This document shows positions 33,458 through 46,440 of a DNA stretch of 64,000 nucleotides, piece after piece. Numbering within the stretch: position 1 is the stretch's first letter; every line of letters starts with the position of its first letter. The translations under genes and the position numbers were made by a program. The notes below the pieces were generated by a model. The model saw only the letters and a program-made list of their open reading frames with translations. It searched no databases and was not told where the DNA came from. This DNA comes from Holothuria scabra (Eukaryota; Echinodermata; Holothuroidea; Aspidochirotida; Holothuriidae), in assembly GCA_037179385.1 (NCBI GenBank), contig CM074187.1:3844001-3908000 (forward strand), written 5' to 3'.

Positions 33458-34745
33458 GGCATTCACTCAATCATTACCACCGATTATTTGTTAACTGAAA
33501 AAGGGGCTAAAATATACTTGCAACTTGCCCTTTAATAGTTTCGTAAAATTCATACCTTAACTTCCTGCCAAAACAGGATGCATTGATAATCGCAAACGTA
33601 AAATTTTATCCCTGTCATGGATGTGATCGTTTGATATTTTCCGCTATAACCCTGTAGTATTACATGGAATTAGATTTAGAATTGCATTCAATGTGTTTTC
33701 CTTGCTTTCTTCCAGAAAGCGCTGAGTAAGTTGCTGTACAAACTGTTCTGCACAAAACACATTGTACAGACTATCGAGCTGCAGTGTTTCGCCTTTTTTT
33801 CGAATCCCCAAGCTTAGCATACATGTCTGTGTACGTTTTGTACACGTAGCTCCAAGAATCTTTTGCAAGTTCGGTGGTTATCATCTTGCATAAATTAGGT
33901 CATTTCTAGCATTCCTTCCGTAATGTTATTTACAGTAGGACTTATGCAATATTGTCATGCGACGTCACTGCAAACAAAAACAGTGATGCACGTGGTCTCA
34001 TGCAGCAAAATTCTTGGCCCACGCATGCAGTAGACTTTCATGCGTGCCCGTTTTTTCTGCCAAATAAGGCGTCATGTTTTGCTTGGTGACATCATATGCA
34101 TACAATCCGTTTCAAAATTTAAGTTGTTCCCTGCATCGTGATTGGTTCAATTGCATTGATTCTAACCACCCAATCACAACTCGCACCTTCGCCTATGCGA
34201 TTTAGTGTGTGAAAATACTCGCTCTCGAGACAAGTTTTCCCGTTGAGTTTGTGTTAGGAAGATCGCACTTCCCATGCATATAAAGTCGGCTAGCGAAGCA
34301 GGGCGAGCCCCCTGCCAAATTCACCATGAAATGGCATCACAAATCTCTGTGTACGTGGATTTTTCAGGGATCTGACTTATGTGCATTTCAGTTGCAGATT
34401 TTTTTCAAACAAGACGTATGTTTTGGACAACAGAACTGCTAAAAATATACGGGGATATTTGTATCCGAAAGGAACCATAAGATACACTAATTGGGTGCTC
34501 TACATGGGCTTCGTTGAAGCAGGAGAGTAGCTACAGAACATTAACGCAACTACAACCCAGTAAATGCAAATGTTTCGACATGATTGGGGGATGAAAAATA
34601 GAATGAGCATGATGCTGGCCTAAGAACTAAATTATTAAAGGACATGTGACATTGACTACAAACAAATCTACTGTATGAACGGTTGATTTGTATCCCTACT
34701 TTTGAAGTGAAAATATTACGCCTACAAAAATGATATCCCGGCCGT
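33458..34745 (-). mobile_element. hAT family E, reverse copy, ends lost
   Basis: Reverse complement of about 30960-32300: ACCACCGATTATTTG at the left, CAAACTGTTCTGCACAAAAC at about 33739, CGGGGATATTTGTATCCG at about 34451. Terminal inverted repeats are not recognisable. Confidence 0.75.
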
Positions 34746-35161
34746 TTGTAACTTGTAATATTGCAAGCCGGCCCAATTATGTCAATTTTGATGAGCAACG
34801 GGCGCGAAATAACGACCAACCGGGGGTACTGAAATCATGCGGTGCCAGCGCTAAATAAAAGCCATGCCGATGAACCAAAACTTTTGAAGCAGAAATTAAG
34901 TGATATAAAGGCAATGTGATCGCTATCAGTAGATCAAAATTTGTAGGAATGTGAGTTTCAGTGCTAATATTTTTGCGTCGACTTACGGAAATTGTGATGA
35001 CTAATTCGCCTTAAAAGTGTCACAATTTTGTGTCTAGCGACTTGCGTAAGTCATAAAATTTTAAAAAGGGGAGGAGGACACCCCCTCCCCTTATACCCCT
35101 TCCCCAGGCCGGCGATCCACCTATGGACGCATCAGATGCGCGACGTTCAATTCTTAACCCA
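34746..35161. other. Gene-free interval
   Basis: GGGGAGGAGGACACCCCCTC at about 35066 is a transposon-terminus-like patch; otherwise nothing. Confidence 0.4.
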
Positions 35162-35169
35162 GGGAAAAC

Positions 35170-36902
35170 CCTTGGCTGTCAGCGATTAGCGATTAATCGC
35201 CGATTAATGGCCAGCCAAGTAATTGTTTAGTAAAATGTTACATGCAATTAATCTCATCTCATGCCCCGGGGACTCTGACTTGCATTTAGTTAACAATGTA
35301 TCCACCTCCTTCGCAAGTTTAGCTGCCCTGACAAAGCATACGATGTCTACAGTAGAGAACAACAAGCTCAAAAATTGTGCAGAGCTTTTACATACACGTG
35401 TTATCCACCCAACCCTCGCTAGTTTACGTGTGATTGTGTGCGGTGTCATGGGGGACGTTTTAATCTGTGAACCCCAAACACGGAACCTGTTGTGACAGGC
35501 TTTACTTCAACACCACCAATAGATTTGTAATAAACATAATTTACAATGAAATTTGAAAGCACTAAACGTATGCATACACCACAGTCTTTTAAGTACCCTG
35601 TGCGCCATTGTGCACTTCGCCGTAGTAGTTCAATTTCAACAGCCACTTGTCAATTCGCTGCTGGCGTACGTCTCCCAAAATTTGAACTTGAAATCAACAA
35701 ATTTCAAAAAATTACAAGTTCAGCTTTCTAACTATGTTATTCCTGTACTTGTATCACGTAGGAGTGTTTGTAAGTCATGAATTGAAAAAAGTTTCGATCT
35801 CTGGTTATCAAGACTAACAGCGCACATAGCAGCAGTTGCACACTGTAGCAGTCGGCTGAAATCGTTTATACGCCGCTGCTTCGTGCTGTACATAAACAAA
35901 CTTCTGTTACGAAGAATCATACTCCCTGATTGGCTGCTTGCCTTTATGAATGAAGCGGCTTTTTTAAAAGTTTGGGGATTCCTTGCTTTGAACGTAATTA
36001 TTGAGGGAGGGTGTCATGTTGTTGCCAATTGAAGTACACCCATTCTCTGAGCGCTTTTAACGATACACGCCGAGCGAGCCGATCAGCCAGCTTGCTGAAG
36101 GCATGTATGTATATTACACTGTGCATGTAGCTAGCAGCTAGCGGGTCTTGTTTATGTGCTACGAACATACGTATGGCTATTTACCCACAGAACAGCAGTA
36201 CAGGCAGTAACTAAAACATAAAATGACAGGTGAAAACTACGATGTCTAATTAGATTTGATCGTAGCCTATTATTGTTAGCTGTAACGTTACATTTTGTAC
36301 TGTTTACTTAGGTGGCTAGGCTCGAGGCCTAGTTTTTGTTGTGGCTTCAAGCCACACTATTTTTGTGGGGGAAATTAGAAATGAAACAAATGGGTAGATT
36401 GGGCGAGTGTTAAAATTAAATATATCATAGTAGGTCATGCAACTGTCTGCAAAGGGGGCTTGCGGCTACTTTCGCCGTGGATACTATATTGTGCGGCCTA
36501 GCTACTTTTTAACAATCTTTGCTTTGAAATATTTAAACTTCATCTAGCGACTGGTGTGTGGTGTAACGATCTATATCAACCTCCAATGGAAGCAATTCTC
36601 TAAAATTGCTTGGCACAAAATGTTTTGTTACTAAAGATAAAGGGCATAAAAAAGTTAAAATGGAGTCTGCTTCTAGGCGGACCTGTGCATTGTATTAATG
36701 CTAAATCAGTACTGGCGAGCAATTGCAAATTACTATACTACGGATACACACACATATATGTACAGTGTATGTCTATTATCAGTAATTACTGATATCATAT
36801 CTACATGTTGCTACACGGGTTGGTTATGCATACGCAAATGCGAGTAATCGCAAAAAGCTGCGATTAAACGTTTAGTTCACTAATCGCAAATTGACAGCCC
36901 TA
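35170..36902 (+). mobile_element. Non-autonomous hAT-like element (CTGTCA ends)
   Basis: The left end CCTTGGCTGTCAGCGATTAG and the right end CTAATCGCAAATTGACAGCC-CTA are inverted. Flanks GGGAAAAC (35162-35169) and GTGAAAAC (36903-36910) agree in 7 of 8 bases. TAGGGCTGTCA is a familiar hAT terminus. Frames of 60-90 codons inside show no transposase motif. Confidence 0.7.
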
Positions 36903-36910
36903 GTGAAAAC

Positions 36911-37425
36911 CCACTCACCAAAATGGAGGTGTGGTTTTCATCACCCTTGTGCTACTTAAGGTACGTGATACTAATTGCCACTTTTTAAAAAAATCAGTGA
37001 TTGGGCAATGTGAATAATTGAATACACCATTATGCAATCACATGCATTAGTTCTGTAAGATTTTATGCCCTGTTCCACTTATTTCCCTGCCGAATTGACA
37101 AGAGTACCAACATTTCCAAACCAACCAATGTTGTACGATATCTCAGTTGAGAAATACAAGTGTCCCATAAAAATGAACTTGATTATGATATTAAACAAAT
37201 TTATTTGTTGAAATCTCTGAAAAATGTGTACAAAAGAAATACTTTCCAATCATAATTGTTTTGATTTTAGTTTACTCTTCTTGATATGACACACTGCTAG
37301 GGGGGTGCTGAAAACCCCAACACCCCATGCTGAAAACTCCGTCCAGGGGTGCTGAAGACCACAGCGGTGAAGTCAAAACAATTTTCCTTAAAATATCAGC
37401 AAGTACTAGTATTCAGAACCTGAAA
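36911..37425. other. Gene-free interval
   Basis: Nothing recognisable; GGGGTGCTGAAAACCCC near 37303 is a short inverted patch. Confidence 0.45.
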
Positions 37426-37719
37426 GTGCTTTATATGTGAAGATGTGTCAATTACCTTCAATAATGATGAGAAATGATAACGTAAAGAGGCAACAACATA
37501 TGGAACTGATAGATTTTAGCTTAAGGTGCCAAAAACTCCCTCACTTTACCTAGATGAATCTGGACAGCAAGAGTGCTTTATATGTGAAGATGTGTCAATT
37601 ACCTTCAATAATGATGAGAAATGATAACGTAAAGAGGCAACAACATATGGAACTGATAGATTTTAGCTTAAGGTGCCAAAAACTCCCTCACTTTACCTAG
37701 ATGAATCTGGACAGCAAGA
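37426..37719. repeat. Perfect 147 bp tandem duplication
   Basis: 37426-37572 and 37573-37719 appear identical base for base, starting GTGCTTTATATGTGAAGATG and ending GGACAGCAAGA. This is a very recent duplication, a structural polymorphism or an assembly artefact. Confidence 0.93.
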
Positions 37720-37825
37720 GCAACCAATTTTCCGTGAAAAAAGATTCAATTTCTGTTTTAACATTTCCAAATTCTGTGAAAGTCCATGCAAGCAAATTGT
37801 CAAATCCCTGATTTTCTGATAAATT

Positions 37826-38960
37826 ACAATTATTCACAAACTGGAAAAGGGGCTAATTCTGTGCAACTTGCTCTTAATTTCGTCAAAATTTCCCGTAAAT
37901 AGACGGTCCTTTACCTTCCTGCCAAAACAGGATGCATTGATAATCACAAATGTATAAATTTTACCTCTGCCATGGGAATGATTGTTGTTGATTTCCGCTA
38001 TAACGCTATAACTCGGAAGTACTAACCTTAGGCCTACCTGGAATTCAATTTAGAAGTGCATTCAAGGTGTATTCCTTGCTGTCTCGCAGAAAGCGCCGCG
38101 TAAGTTGCTGTAACTTTACAAACTGTTCTGCACAAAACACATAGTAAAGACTAATTAGATGCAGTGTTTCGCTGTTTTGTCAAATCCCCAAGCTTCGCAT
38201 ACATATCTGTGCACGTTTTGTACACTTAGCACCTAGAATCTTGTGAAGTTTGGTGGTTATTATCTTGCATAAATTAAGTCATTGGCAGCATTCCTTCCGT
38301 AATATAATTTACAGACTAATGCAATGTTGTCATACAACGTCATTGCAAGCGAAAACAGTGATGCACGTGGTCTCTTGCAGCAAACTACTTGGCCCACGCA
38401 TAAACTAGACTTGCGTGCGTGCGTGTCCATTATTACTGCCAAACAAGGCATCATATTTTGCTGGGTGACATCATATGCATAAGATCCATTGCAACATTTA
38501 AATTGGCCCCTGCTTTGTGATTGGTTCAATTGCGTTGATCCTTGGCAGCCAATCACAACAACTCGCACCTTCTCCGACATTGGGGGATGAAAACTGGTCA
38601 GAGCATGATGTTGGCCTTAGAACTAAATTATCAAAGGGCATGTGACATCAACTGCAAACAATTGTACAGTATTATTAAGGGTTGATTTGTAAATCATCTC
38701 CACTTTTGAAGTGAGAATATTTCGCCTACAAAAAGGAAATCCCATTCGTGATCACGAACAGCACAATTCCCAATATTTTCAATCCGGAACTGGTTATGGT
38801 AATACGATATGCACGAAGCAAGGGGCGCGCCTACTAAAGTGACAAACATGTGACTTCCCCCTTTCTAATATTGGGAAATTGGCATTGGTCTGATTAACTG
38901 TTAAATTAAATAATTTGGTGATCTGGTATTACTGATTATAGCATAATCGGTGGAACACTT
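37826..38960 (-). mobile_element. hAT family E, reverse copy with right terminus
   Basis: Matches the reverse of family E and ends GCATAATCGGTGGAACACTT, the complement of the E terminus. Compared with the complete copy, an internal block is deleted near 38575-38585, the junction being CTTCTCCGACATTGGGGG. Confidence 0.75.
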
Positions 38961-39066
38961 ATTTTAAAATGATCTTTGAAGTTCCGTGATTTTCCGTGAA
39001 AAAATAAAAATTCCGCGATTCCACAGAAAATCGGTGGCCCTACAAGTGATGGTCTGAACTCAGTTA

Positions 39067-39650
39067 CAGTTAGTTTCCACCATCACTACTTTCTGCCCCT
39101 CAAAAACGGGGTTTTCTGCCCCTTTTATTTTTAGTAGAAAACATCTTTTTGGGAGGCGGAAAGTAATGGAATGGAATGTGATACCAGTGGTATTTTTGTC
39201 AAGTGGAGTTTCCATCAATTTTTCCTTAAAGTTTCAAACTTCATCAATGTCTTGTCTTTTACTATTCAATGCAACATCTGTTACTGCCATGTTGACGTCT
39301 TTCCAAGCAACATTCTCACTGTAGACTTACAAATATGTACTTACCTACAGGTATAGGGTTATACGGTATTCAGTGCTGTGAGCAATTGTTTACATGTTCA
39401 ACATAAGCCTACCTATCAACAAGCAGACTACTTATACGTAAAAAATACAAGTCCGTGACTAGACTTGACATTTAGAAAAAAGGTCATACATTTCATTCTT
39501 TTCGATGAAGATGCTGGAGTACTTGGACTTGTTATTTGAAGTTTACAGTTATTTTCAACACATGTAAGTTTGAACATTACTTTCCACCCCAAGATTTTTA
39601 GGGGCGGAAAGTAACAGGCAGAAACTACCGAGGGCGGGAACTAACGGCCC
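39067..39650 (+). mobile_element. 584 bp element with long inverted ends
   Basis: Left CAGTTAGTTTCCACC...CTACTTTCTGCCCC and right (as complement) GGGCCGTTAGTTCCCGCC...GTAGTTTCTGCC pair over about 75-100 bases. Flanks CTCAGTTA (39059-39066) and CTCAGTTT (39651-39658) are a likely 8 bp duplication. GGAAAGTAA words are repeated within both arms. There is no coding capacity. Confidence 0.6.
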
Positions 39651-39829
39651 CTCAGTTTTCAGTTGGCCAGGCTTTCACATTTCAATCTTTCAATTTCCTC
39701 GCTTAGACCAAGCCCTACCTGTATCGTGGATGGGATCTGATTGGGGATCTTGGCCACTACGTGTCCGCCAGAATAGCGCAGTCAAATGTAGGCCTAGAAA
39801 TAGCTAAGGCTAGTCCTGTATTCATGTCA

Positions 39830-39964
39830 CCAATGTTTTAAGCCCAAAAATGGTAAAGAAATATTATTTTTGGCGATCCCTTCCCTCCATTACAATGAAG
39901 AGTGCCTTTTTTTCCTTTCTAATGATAGAAAGGTTGTAGGTTTCAAAGGTTCAGCCCCAATGCA
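39830..39964 (+). repeat. Dispersed 140 bp repeat, copy 2
   Basis: See 30236-30374; three extra bases (ATT) near 39865. Confidence 0.75.
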
Positions 39965-41779
39965 GTACATTGATATTTGACATGTCTGATATCAACGCAC
40001 AGTAGTTACACCAACAATTTTATGATTCCAACTTTCTCCTGTTGAATCAGTGATCGAAAGCCAGCTCTCCTTATCAACCCTTTTTGCTAGTTTCAATGGA
40101 ATCAACTACTGCATTTGTAGTGCAATTGCAACTAACAGTAGAGCTGAGGAACTTTGCGTGCTGTTCGTGGACTGGTAAAGATTTCACATGCACAACAGTC
40201 AGCTGTCTACAAGTGACGTCTGAATACACGCATAAGAGTATGGAGAAATATCGCAATTTTGATCGGTCCATTTCATTAACTACGGATGCTTGTGAAACCT
40301 TCATTCACTACATGAATGGACCATTCAATGCACAAAACACAGTTTTAGCAGTCATTCGTAGATCTCACACTGGATGATGACAAAGGATACCATGGGGGAT
40401 GAATTTTTTTCTAACAAGGATTGTACGCGTGCAGCGAGGAAAGATGCAAATCTTTTTTTTCCCCAACACAAATGGGGACCATCACAATCTTTTTACCCAA
40501 GTATCATTGCATCATTTCTGTAGCAGTCTGTGAAAGTAACCCCATTTTTCCTTGGGAAAAAAATCTGGGGGAGTAACAGCGTTAAGTGTCTCTGTACATT
40601 CATTGCAACCTTAAGACTTTACACAAGATCCATTTTATCAATTTAGGCTTCATATGTCTCAGCAACCTGCAAATTTTTGAATTTTAGAAGTCTTTACACA
40701 CAAAATGGTAGCAAATCAGTCAACACAATTTCCCTAGGTTACTACAAAAAAAGTTCAGTCTGGTACTGAATTTTTTGCAGTAACCTAGAAATATTGAGAG
40801 ACCGGTTTTTTGCCCTGTTCATGGTTTTTATATTTGGAATTGCAGAAAATAATACATAATTTGTTCCAATCTTTTAATGACAAGATGAGCAAATTTGAGC
40901 AAAAATTGCATTGGTCACTATGCAGAAAATGCCAAATTTTTACATTCATCACTATACCAATTTGGGGTTCATCAGTATGCCACAGAGGGGATGAGATCTA
41001 TTGATACACTCCATATTAACCGAGTGGTTACCATCTGACCGTGCAGTCCAAGCGTCTGTCATTAAAAGTTTGTACTCAGCAGTGCAAAGCAAACTCTTGA
41101 ATGATTGTAATCACTTGTCGTTCATACTTTATAAGCACACTACGTACAGTATAGTAGTTATCTTTACATCCATTTGCTATACTAGTAATATGCCTGGAGG
41201 GGTACACCAACTTTTGATGCAGGTAAGCCGTACAGGAAAGACATTGGTTAATACAGGACTTCACTTTTAATGCTTACATGGGAACACAATTACCATCAGC
41301 TTGTGTCAAGTTTTTGTTGAAACGGGAAATCCTGTGGAACTATTTCAGCCGTGTGGATAGGAAATACTATGAGTGGCACTTGCTTGTGGCTGACAAAGTG
41401 TATAGCTTCAAGTTCATACTGAATACCTTTGCAGCTAGCCATAAAATGAAGTAGCTGCCTATGGTCAATTCATATGAAACGTTCAATCTCATTCATTTTG
41501 TAAAGGTTATCATTTTGCAGACGATACCCTCCAAGGATTTAACTTCAGAAATACAGACTTGATAATTCAATCAGTGTTTTTAAACTTTTAATTAGATTAT
41601 GAATAGAAAGGGTGTTCAATAATACCAGAAGTCTGCCAAAAGGCTCACGGACATGCGATGTAGTAAAAGTACACATTCATGTACTAACTGCTTACGATCA
41701 TTGTGCTGATTTCATACGTTCTTGTACTGTTTGCTTACTTACATGTACTGATTTCATACGTACATGTACTGATGAACGT
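39965..41779. other. Gene-free interval
   Basis: Frames of 97 and 89 codons (40084-40377, 41001-41270) have no recognisable domain. Around 41680-41780, CATACGT/CATGTACTGATTTCAT words repeat in tandem. Confidence 0.5.
40734..40788. repeat. 55-base hairpin
   Basis: CTAGGTTACT...TTCAGT pairs with ACTGAA...AGTAACCTAG around the loop CTGGT. It could be a miniature palindrome or a small-RNA-like hairpin; its expression cannot be judged. Confidence 0.6.
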
Positions 41780-41939
41780 ATTCAAGGTGAGCATTGAAAA
41801 ACTAATCAAAACACCTTCAGTACTGTTCATGCTGTGTAATATAAGCTTTGGTTACTCTGAATTGTTGATTCCTTGCCGTAGGCAGGCAAGGAATGTATGC
41901 GATGGTGATGTCGTGTGTGTGTGTGTGTTTGTGACACTT

Positions 41940-43100
41940 GCTTGTAAACACGATATCTTAAGTTAGGAATGTCTGACACTTTTCATATTTGTTATATAGA
42001 TTTATCATGTTTAGAGGAAGAACCCTATTGTTTTTGGTAGAGGTCAAAGGTCATTTGAGGTCACCAGCAGTAAAATTGCGACAACTTCGAAAATAGCTTG
42101 TGAACACGATATCTTCAGATAGGAGTGACCGACACTTTTCATACTTGGTATATAGATTTGTCATGTTGAGAGGAAGAACCCTATTGTTTTTGGTAGATGT
42201 CAAAGGTCATTTGAGGTCACCAGCCGTAAAATTGCAAAAAGGCTGAAAATGGCTTGTAAACACGATATCTTTAGATGGGATTGCTTGACAATTTTCATAC
42301 TTGGTATATAGATTTGTCATGTTGAGGGGAAGAACCCTATTGCTTTTGGTAGATGACAAAGGTCATTTGAGGTCACCAGCGGTAAAATTGCGAAAACGCC
42401 GAAAATGGCTTGTAAACATGATATCTTCTGATAGGAATGACCAAAACTCTTCATATGTGGTATATAGATTTTTCATGTTGAGAGAAAGAAGCCTATCGTT
42501 TTTGGTAGAGGTCAAAGGTCATTTGAGGACACTAGCAGTAAAATCGCAAAAACTGTGAAAATGGCTTGTAAACACGGTATCTTCAGATAGGAGTGGCCGA
42601 CACATCTCATACTTGGTATGTAGGTTTTTCATGTTGAGAGGAAGTACCCTATTGTTTTTGGTAGAGGTCAAAGGTCATTTGAGGTCACCAGCCTTAAAAT
42701 TGCAAAAAATGCCGAAAATGGCTTGTAAACATGAGATCTCCAGAAAGGAGTGACCAATACTCTTCATATTTAGTATATAGATTTGTCATGTTGAGAGAAA
42801 GAAGCCTATTGCTTTTGGTAGAAGTCGAAGGTCATTTGAGGTAACCAGCGGTAAAATTGTGATAACTTCGAAAATGGCTTTTAAACCTGATTTCTTCTGA
42901 TAGTAGTGACTGACACTTCTCATACTTGGTATATAGGTTTTTCATGTTGAGAGGAAGAAGCCTGTTGTTTTTGGTTGAGGTCAAAGGTCATTTGAGGTCA
43001 CTAGCGGTAAAAATACAAAAACACCGAAAATGACTTGTAAACATATATTCAGGTAGGAGTGATATGTATTCTTCATATTTGGTATATAGATTTGTCATTT
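41940..43100 (+). repeat. Type I array, ~156 bp period
   Basis: Seven units start GGCTTGTAAACACGATATCT-like, pass through TTCATACTTGGTATATAG and GTTGAGAGGAAGAACCC, and end AGGTCAAAGGTCATTTGAGG-TCACC. The half-sites are AGGTCA-A-AGGTCA-TTTG-AGGTCA, i.e. DR1 followed by DR4 spacing. The first exact copy is at 42041-42053. Confidence 0.85.
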
Positions 43101-43158
43101 TGAGAGGAAGGACCCTATTGTTTTTGGATGATAAGAGAAACCTATGCAATCATGATGG

Positions 43159-43198
43159 CGTGTGTATGTATGTGTGTGTGTGTGTGTGTGTGTGTTTG
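43159..43198 (+). repeat. (TG)n microsatellite between array types
   Basis: About 20 TG units with GTATGTA interruptions. A shorter one at 41912-41929 precedes the first array; both follow ATGCRAT-like and GATGGCG/GATGTCG words, so the module start has been duplicated. Confidence 0.9.
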
Positions 43199-43199
43199 T

Positions 43200-44590
43200 G
43201 GCACTGCTTGTTAGCACGATATCTCAAGATAGAAATGTCTCACAATTTTCAAACTTGATACATGGATGCCTCATATTGAGAGGAAGAACCCTATTGTTTT
43301 TGGCGGAGGTCAAAGGTCATCTGGGCTCAGCAGGGGTCAATTTCTGAAAACTGTTAGCACGATATCTCAAGATAGGAAACTTGTATAGATTTCATATTTG
43401 GTATGTGGATGCGTTATGGTCAGAAGATGATCCCTTTTGTTTTTGACAGAGGTCAAAGGTCATCTGGGGTCACCAGGGGTCAAAGTCTGAAAATTTCGTT
43501 AGCACAATATCTCAAGATAGGAAACTTGGATCGATTTCATATTTGGTATGTGGATGTGTTATGGTCAGAAGATGGTCCCTATTGTTTTGGTGGAGGTCAA
43601 AGGTCATCTGGGGTCACCAGGGGTCAAAGTCTGAAAATCTTATTAGCACGATATTTCAAGATAAGGAACTTGGATAGATTTCATATTTGGTATGTGAATG
43701 TGTTATGATCAGAAGATTGTTCATATTGTTTTCGGTGGAGGTCAAAGGTCATCTGGGGTCACCGGGGGTCATAGTGCGAAAAACTTGTCAACACAATATC
43801 TCAAGGGAGAAAAATTGGATAGATTTAATATTTGGTTTGTGGATGCGTTTTGGTCAGAAGATGGTCCCTATTGTTTTTGGTGGAGGTCAAAGGTCATCGG
43901 GGTCACCAGTGGTCAAAGTCTGAAAATCTTATTAGCACGATATCTCAAGTTAGGAAAATTGGATAGATTTCATATTTAGTATGTGGATGCGTTTTGTTCA
44001 AAAGATGGTCCCTATTGTTTTTGGTGGTGGTCAAAGGTCATCTGGGGTCACCAGGGGTCATTTTCTGAAAACTTTGTTAGCACAATGTCTCAAGGGATGA
44101 AACTTGTATGGATTTCATATTTGATACGTGAATGCATTATGGTCAGAAAGATGGTCCCTATTGTTTTTGACGGAGGTCAAAGGTTATCTGGGGTCACCAG
44201 GGGTCAAAGTTTGAAAATCTTGTTAGCACGATATTTCAAGATAGGGAACTTGGATAGATTTCATATTTGATATGTGGATGTGTTATTGTCAGAAGATGGT
44301 TCATATTGTTTTTGGTGGCAGTCATAGGTCATCTGGGGTCACTGGGGGTCAAAGTCTGAAAATCTTGTCAACACAATATCTCAAGGGAGGAAACTTGAAT
44401 AGATTTCATATTTGGTTTGTGGATGCATTATAGTCAGGGGATGGTCTCTATTGGTTTTGGTAAAGGTCAAAGGTCATCTGGGGTCACCAGGGGGACAACA
44501 ATATCACAAGGTAGGGAACTTGGATAGATTTCATATTTGGAATGTGAATGGGTTAAAGTTAGGAGATGGTCCCTACACAGATGCCACGTA
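43200..44590 (+). repeat. Type II array, ~145 bp period
   Basis: About nine units start GTTAGCACGATATCTCAAG, pass through ATTTCATATTTGGTATGTGG and GGTCAGAAGATGGTCCC, and end AGGTCAAAGGTCATCTGGGG-TCACCAGGGGTCAAAG. The half-sites are DR1, DR4, DR4. Frames of up to 101 codons with ~48-residue repeats are by-products. Confidence 0.85.
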
Positions 44591-45900
44591 TCTTGATTTA
44601 GGTGGAATAATAACCATTTTCACCCTCAATTCCGCAATTACGAATATCCTCCAAAAATTGCTCTTTTCACATTTTAAGGATCTTTGTTGAACTCTCAAAG
44701 TGTCTAGCTCCCTAAACTGAAAAGTTTAGGCCAAAATTGTATGGTTCAAATGAGCAAGTGGGCTAGTACTTTCTGCCTAGGCTTAACGTAGGCCTAAGTT
44801 AGGCCTAGCCGATGCTACATCTTTCACAAAGCAGAATCGAGTACTGAAGAGGATCAACTAAATCCACTTGGCCAAGAACATCAAAAATATTTAAAAGGCA
44901 TTGGTAAAAAACCCTTATACAACAATCTGCAGTACTTTTGTGAGCTTTAGGTGTAAAGTTTTTCCCTGCGATGTAATTTTCTTCATCATGTCTAATGTCT
45001 TGGCACTTTTGCCATTGCCTAATGTATAGCATATATGTACATTTTGAACCTATTCTACACATGTATGTTTCTCTGTAATATCCTTCGGCTAGCCTAGTGG
45101 AAAATTAAGCTTTCCTACCAATATTTTATTTGTTCTAGAACATGATATAAAGCATGCAGCAGCATATTTTGGTAGCAGGGTGGTATCTGCAGCGGGGGAA
45201 AACTTACGAAATTCTCCCATATATATTAGTGTTATGAGAAGCTGTTCAAAAGTCCTCCCATATATATAAGTGTTACAAAGTGTCATTGCAAAATAATGTC
45301 TCGACTCTGCAGTATTTATGGGGTTGGTTCAAACCTCTGCACTGAAATCTAACCCTCATCAAAGTCTTAAAAGTATTATTAAACCTTTCAGCTGGAAAGG
45401 ATAGGGAGAGGGTCCTTAGTTTACAGTGTTGTGAACTCTCAAGACTTTTTGCAGGTAATTATACAAAACCATCATTATGTCATTTCTTAATTGTACCAAT
45501 GTTTTTTAGGGTTGCCCTAGCATGAGGGGGGTCCACTTTTAAAGAAGGTTTGCATGATTCCTATTTTTCATTTCTTGAAGTCAGCTGGAAGCCTTTTGAA
45601 ATTGCAATGTGTAGAGGTTAAAGGATTTGTAGGGTCACTGGTGGTCAAAATGTGAATGACAGCCTTGTTTAATAGATGTTAACACATCTTAAAGTGGGAG
45701 ACTTAAATAGATTTCACGTGTGGTTTGTGAATGCTTATGGTAAGAAGATGATCCCTATTTTTGGTGGGGGGGACAAAGGTCATGTGGGAAAACAAAATTA
45801 TTTTTTGAACATGTTAGTATAACATTTGAATGAGAAGATAATGGTACATGATGGGATTATTTGAAACGGAACGTTTGTGTATCATCGAAACCTCAATGCA
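44591..45900. other. Unique or decayed interior of the array element
   Basis: Mostly non-repetitive, with a CTCCCATATATATTAGTGTTA-like doublet near 45212 and 45256. A decayed type II unit appears from about 45600 to 45860. No gene is seen. Confidence 0.5.
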
Positions 45901-46440
45901 GTTTTGCATTCTGGTTGGTAGATGTCAAAGGTCATTTGAGGTCACCAGCCGTAAAAGTGCGAAAATGCCGAAAATGGCTTGTAAACATATCTTCTGATAG
46001 GGGCCACATATACTCTTCATATTTGGTATATAGATTTGTCATATTGAGAGAAAGAAGCCTTTTGTTTTTGGTAGAGGTCAAAGGTCATTTGAGGTCACCA
46101 GCGGTAAATATACGAGAGCACCAAAAATGGCTTGTAAACATATCTTCTGATAGGAATGACCAACACTCTTCATATTTGGTTTATAGATTTTTCATGTTGA
46201 GAGGAAGAAGCCTTTTGTTTTTGGTAGAGGTCAAAGGTCATTTGAGGTCACTAGCGATAAAAATACGAGAGCACCAAAAATGGCTTGTAAACATGATGTC
46301 TTCAGGTAGGAGTGACATATACTCTTCATATTTGGTATATAGATTTGTCATGTTGAGAGAAAGAAGCCTTTTGTTTTTGGTAGAGGTCAAAGGTCATTTG
46401 AGGTCACCAGCTGTAAAATTGCGAAAATTCCTTTCCTAAA
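45901..46440 (+). repeat. Second type I array
   Basis: Four units with GGTAGAGGTCAAAGGTCATT at about 46070, 46222 and 46380 and a variant at about 45918. It is as similar to the first array as the units are to each other. The 192-codon frame across it is a by-product. Confidence 0.85.

Noticed and set aside
37426..37719. Functional nucleosome-length unit
   Set aside because: The match to 147 bases is most simply coincidence; only one duplication event is seen.
43403..44270. Glycine-rich repeat protein from the type II array
   Set aside because: The period (~145) is not a multiple of three, so frames shift between units; the DNA repeat explains the peptides.
45861..46439. 192-codon frame as a gene
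   Set aside because: It runs through four type I array units; the repeat structure is at the DNA level.
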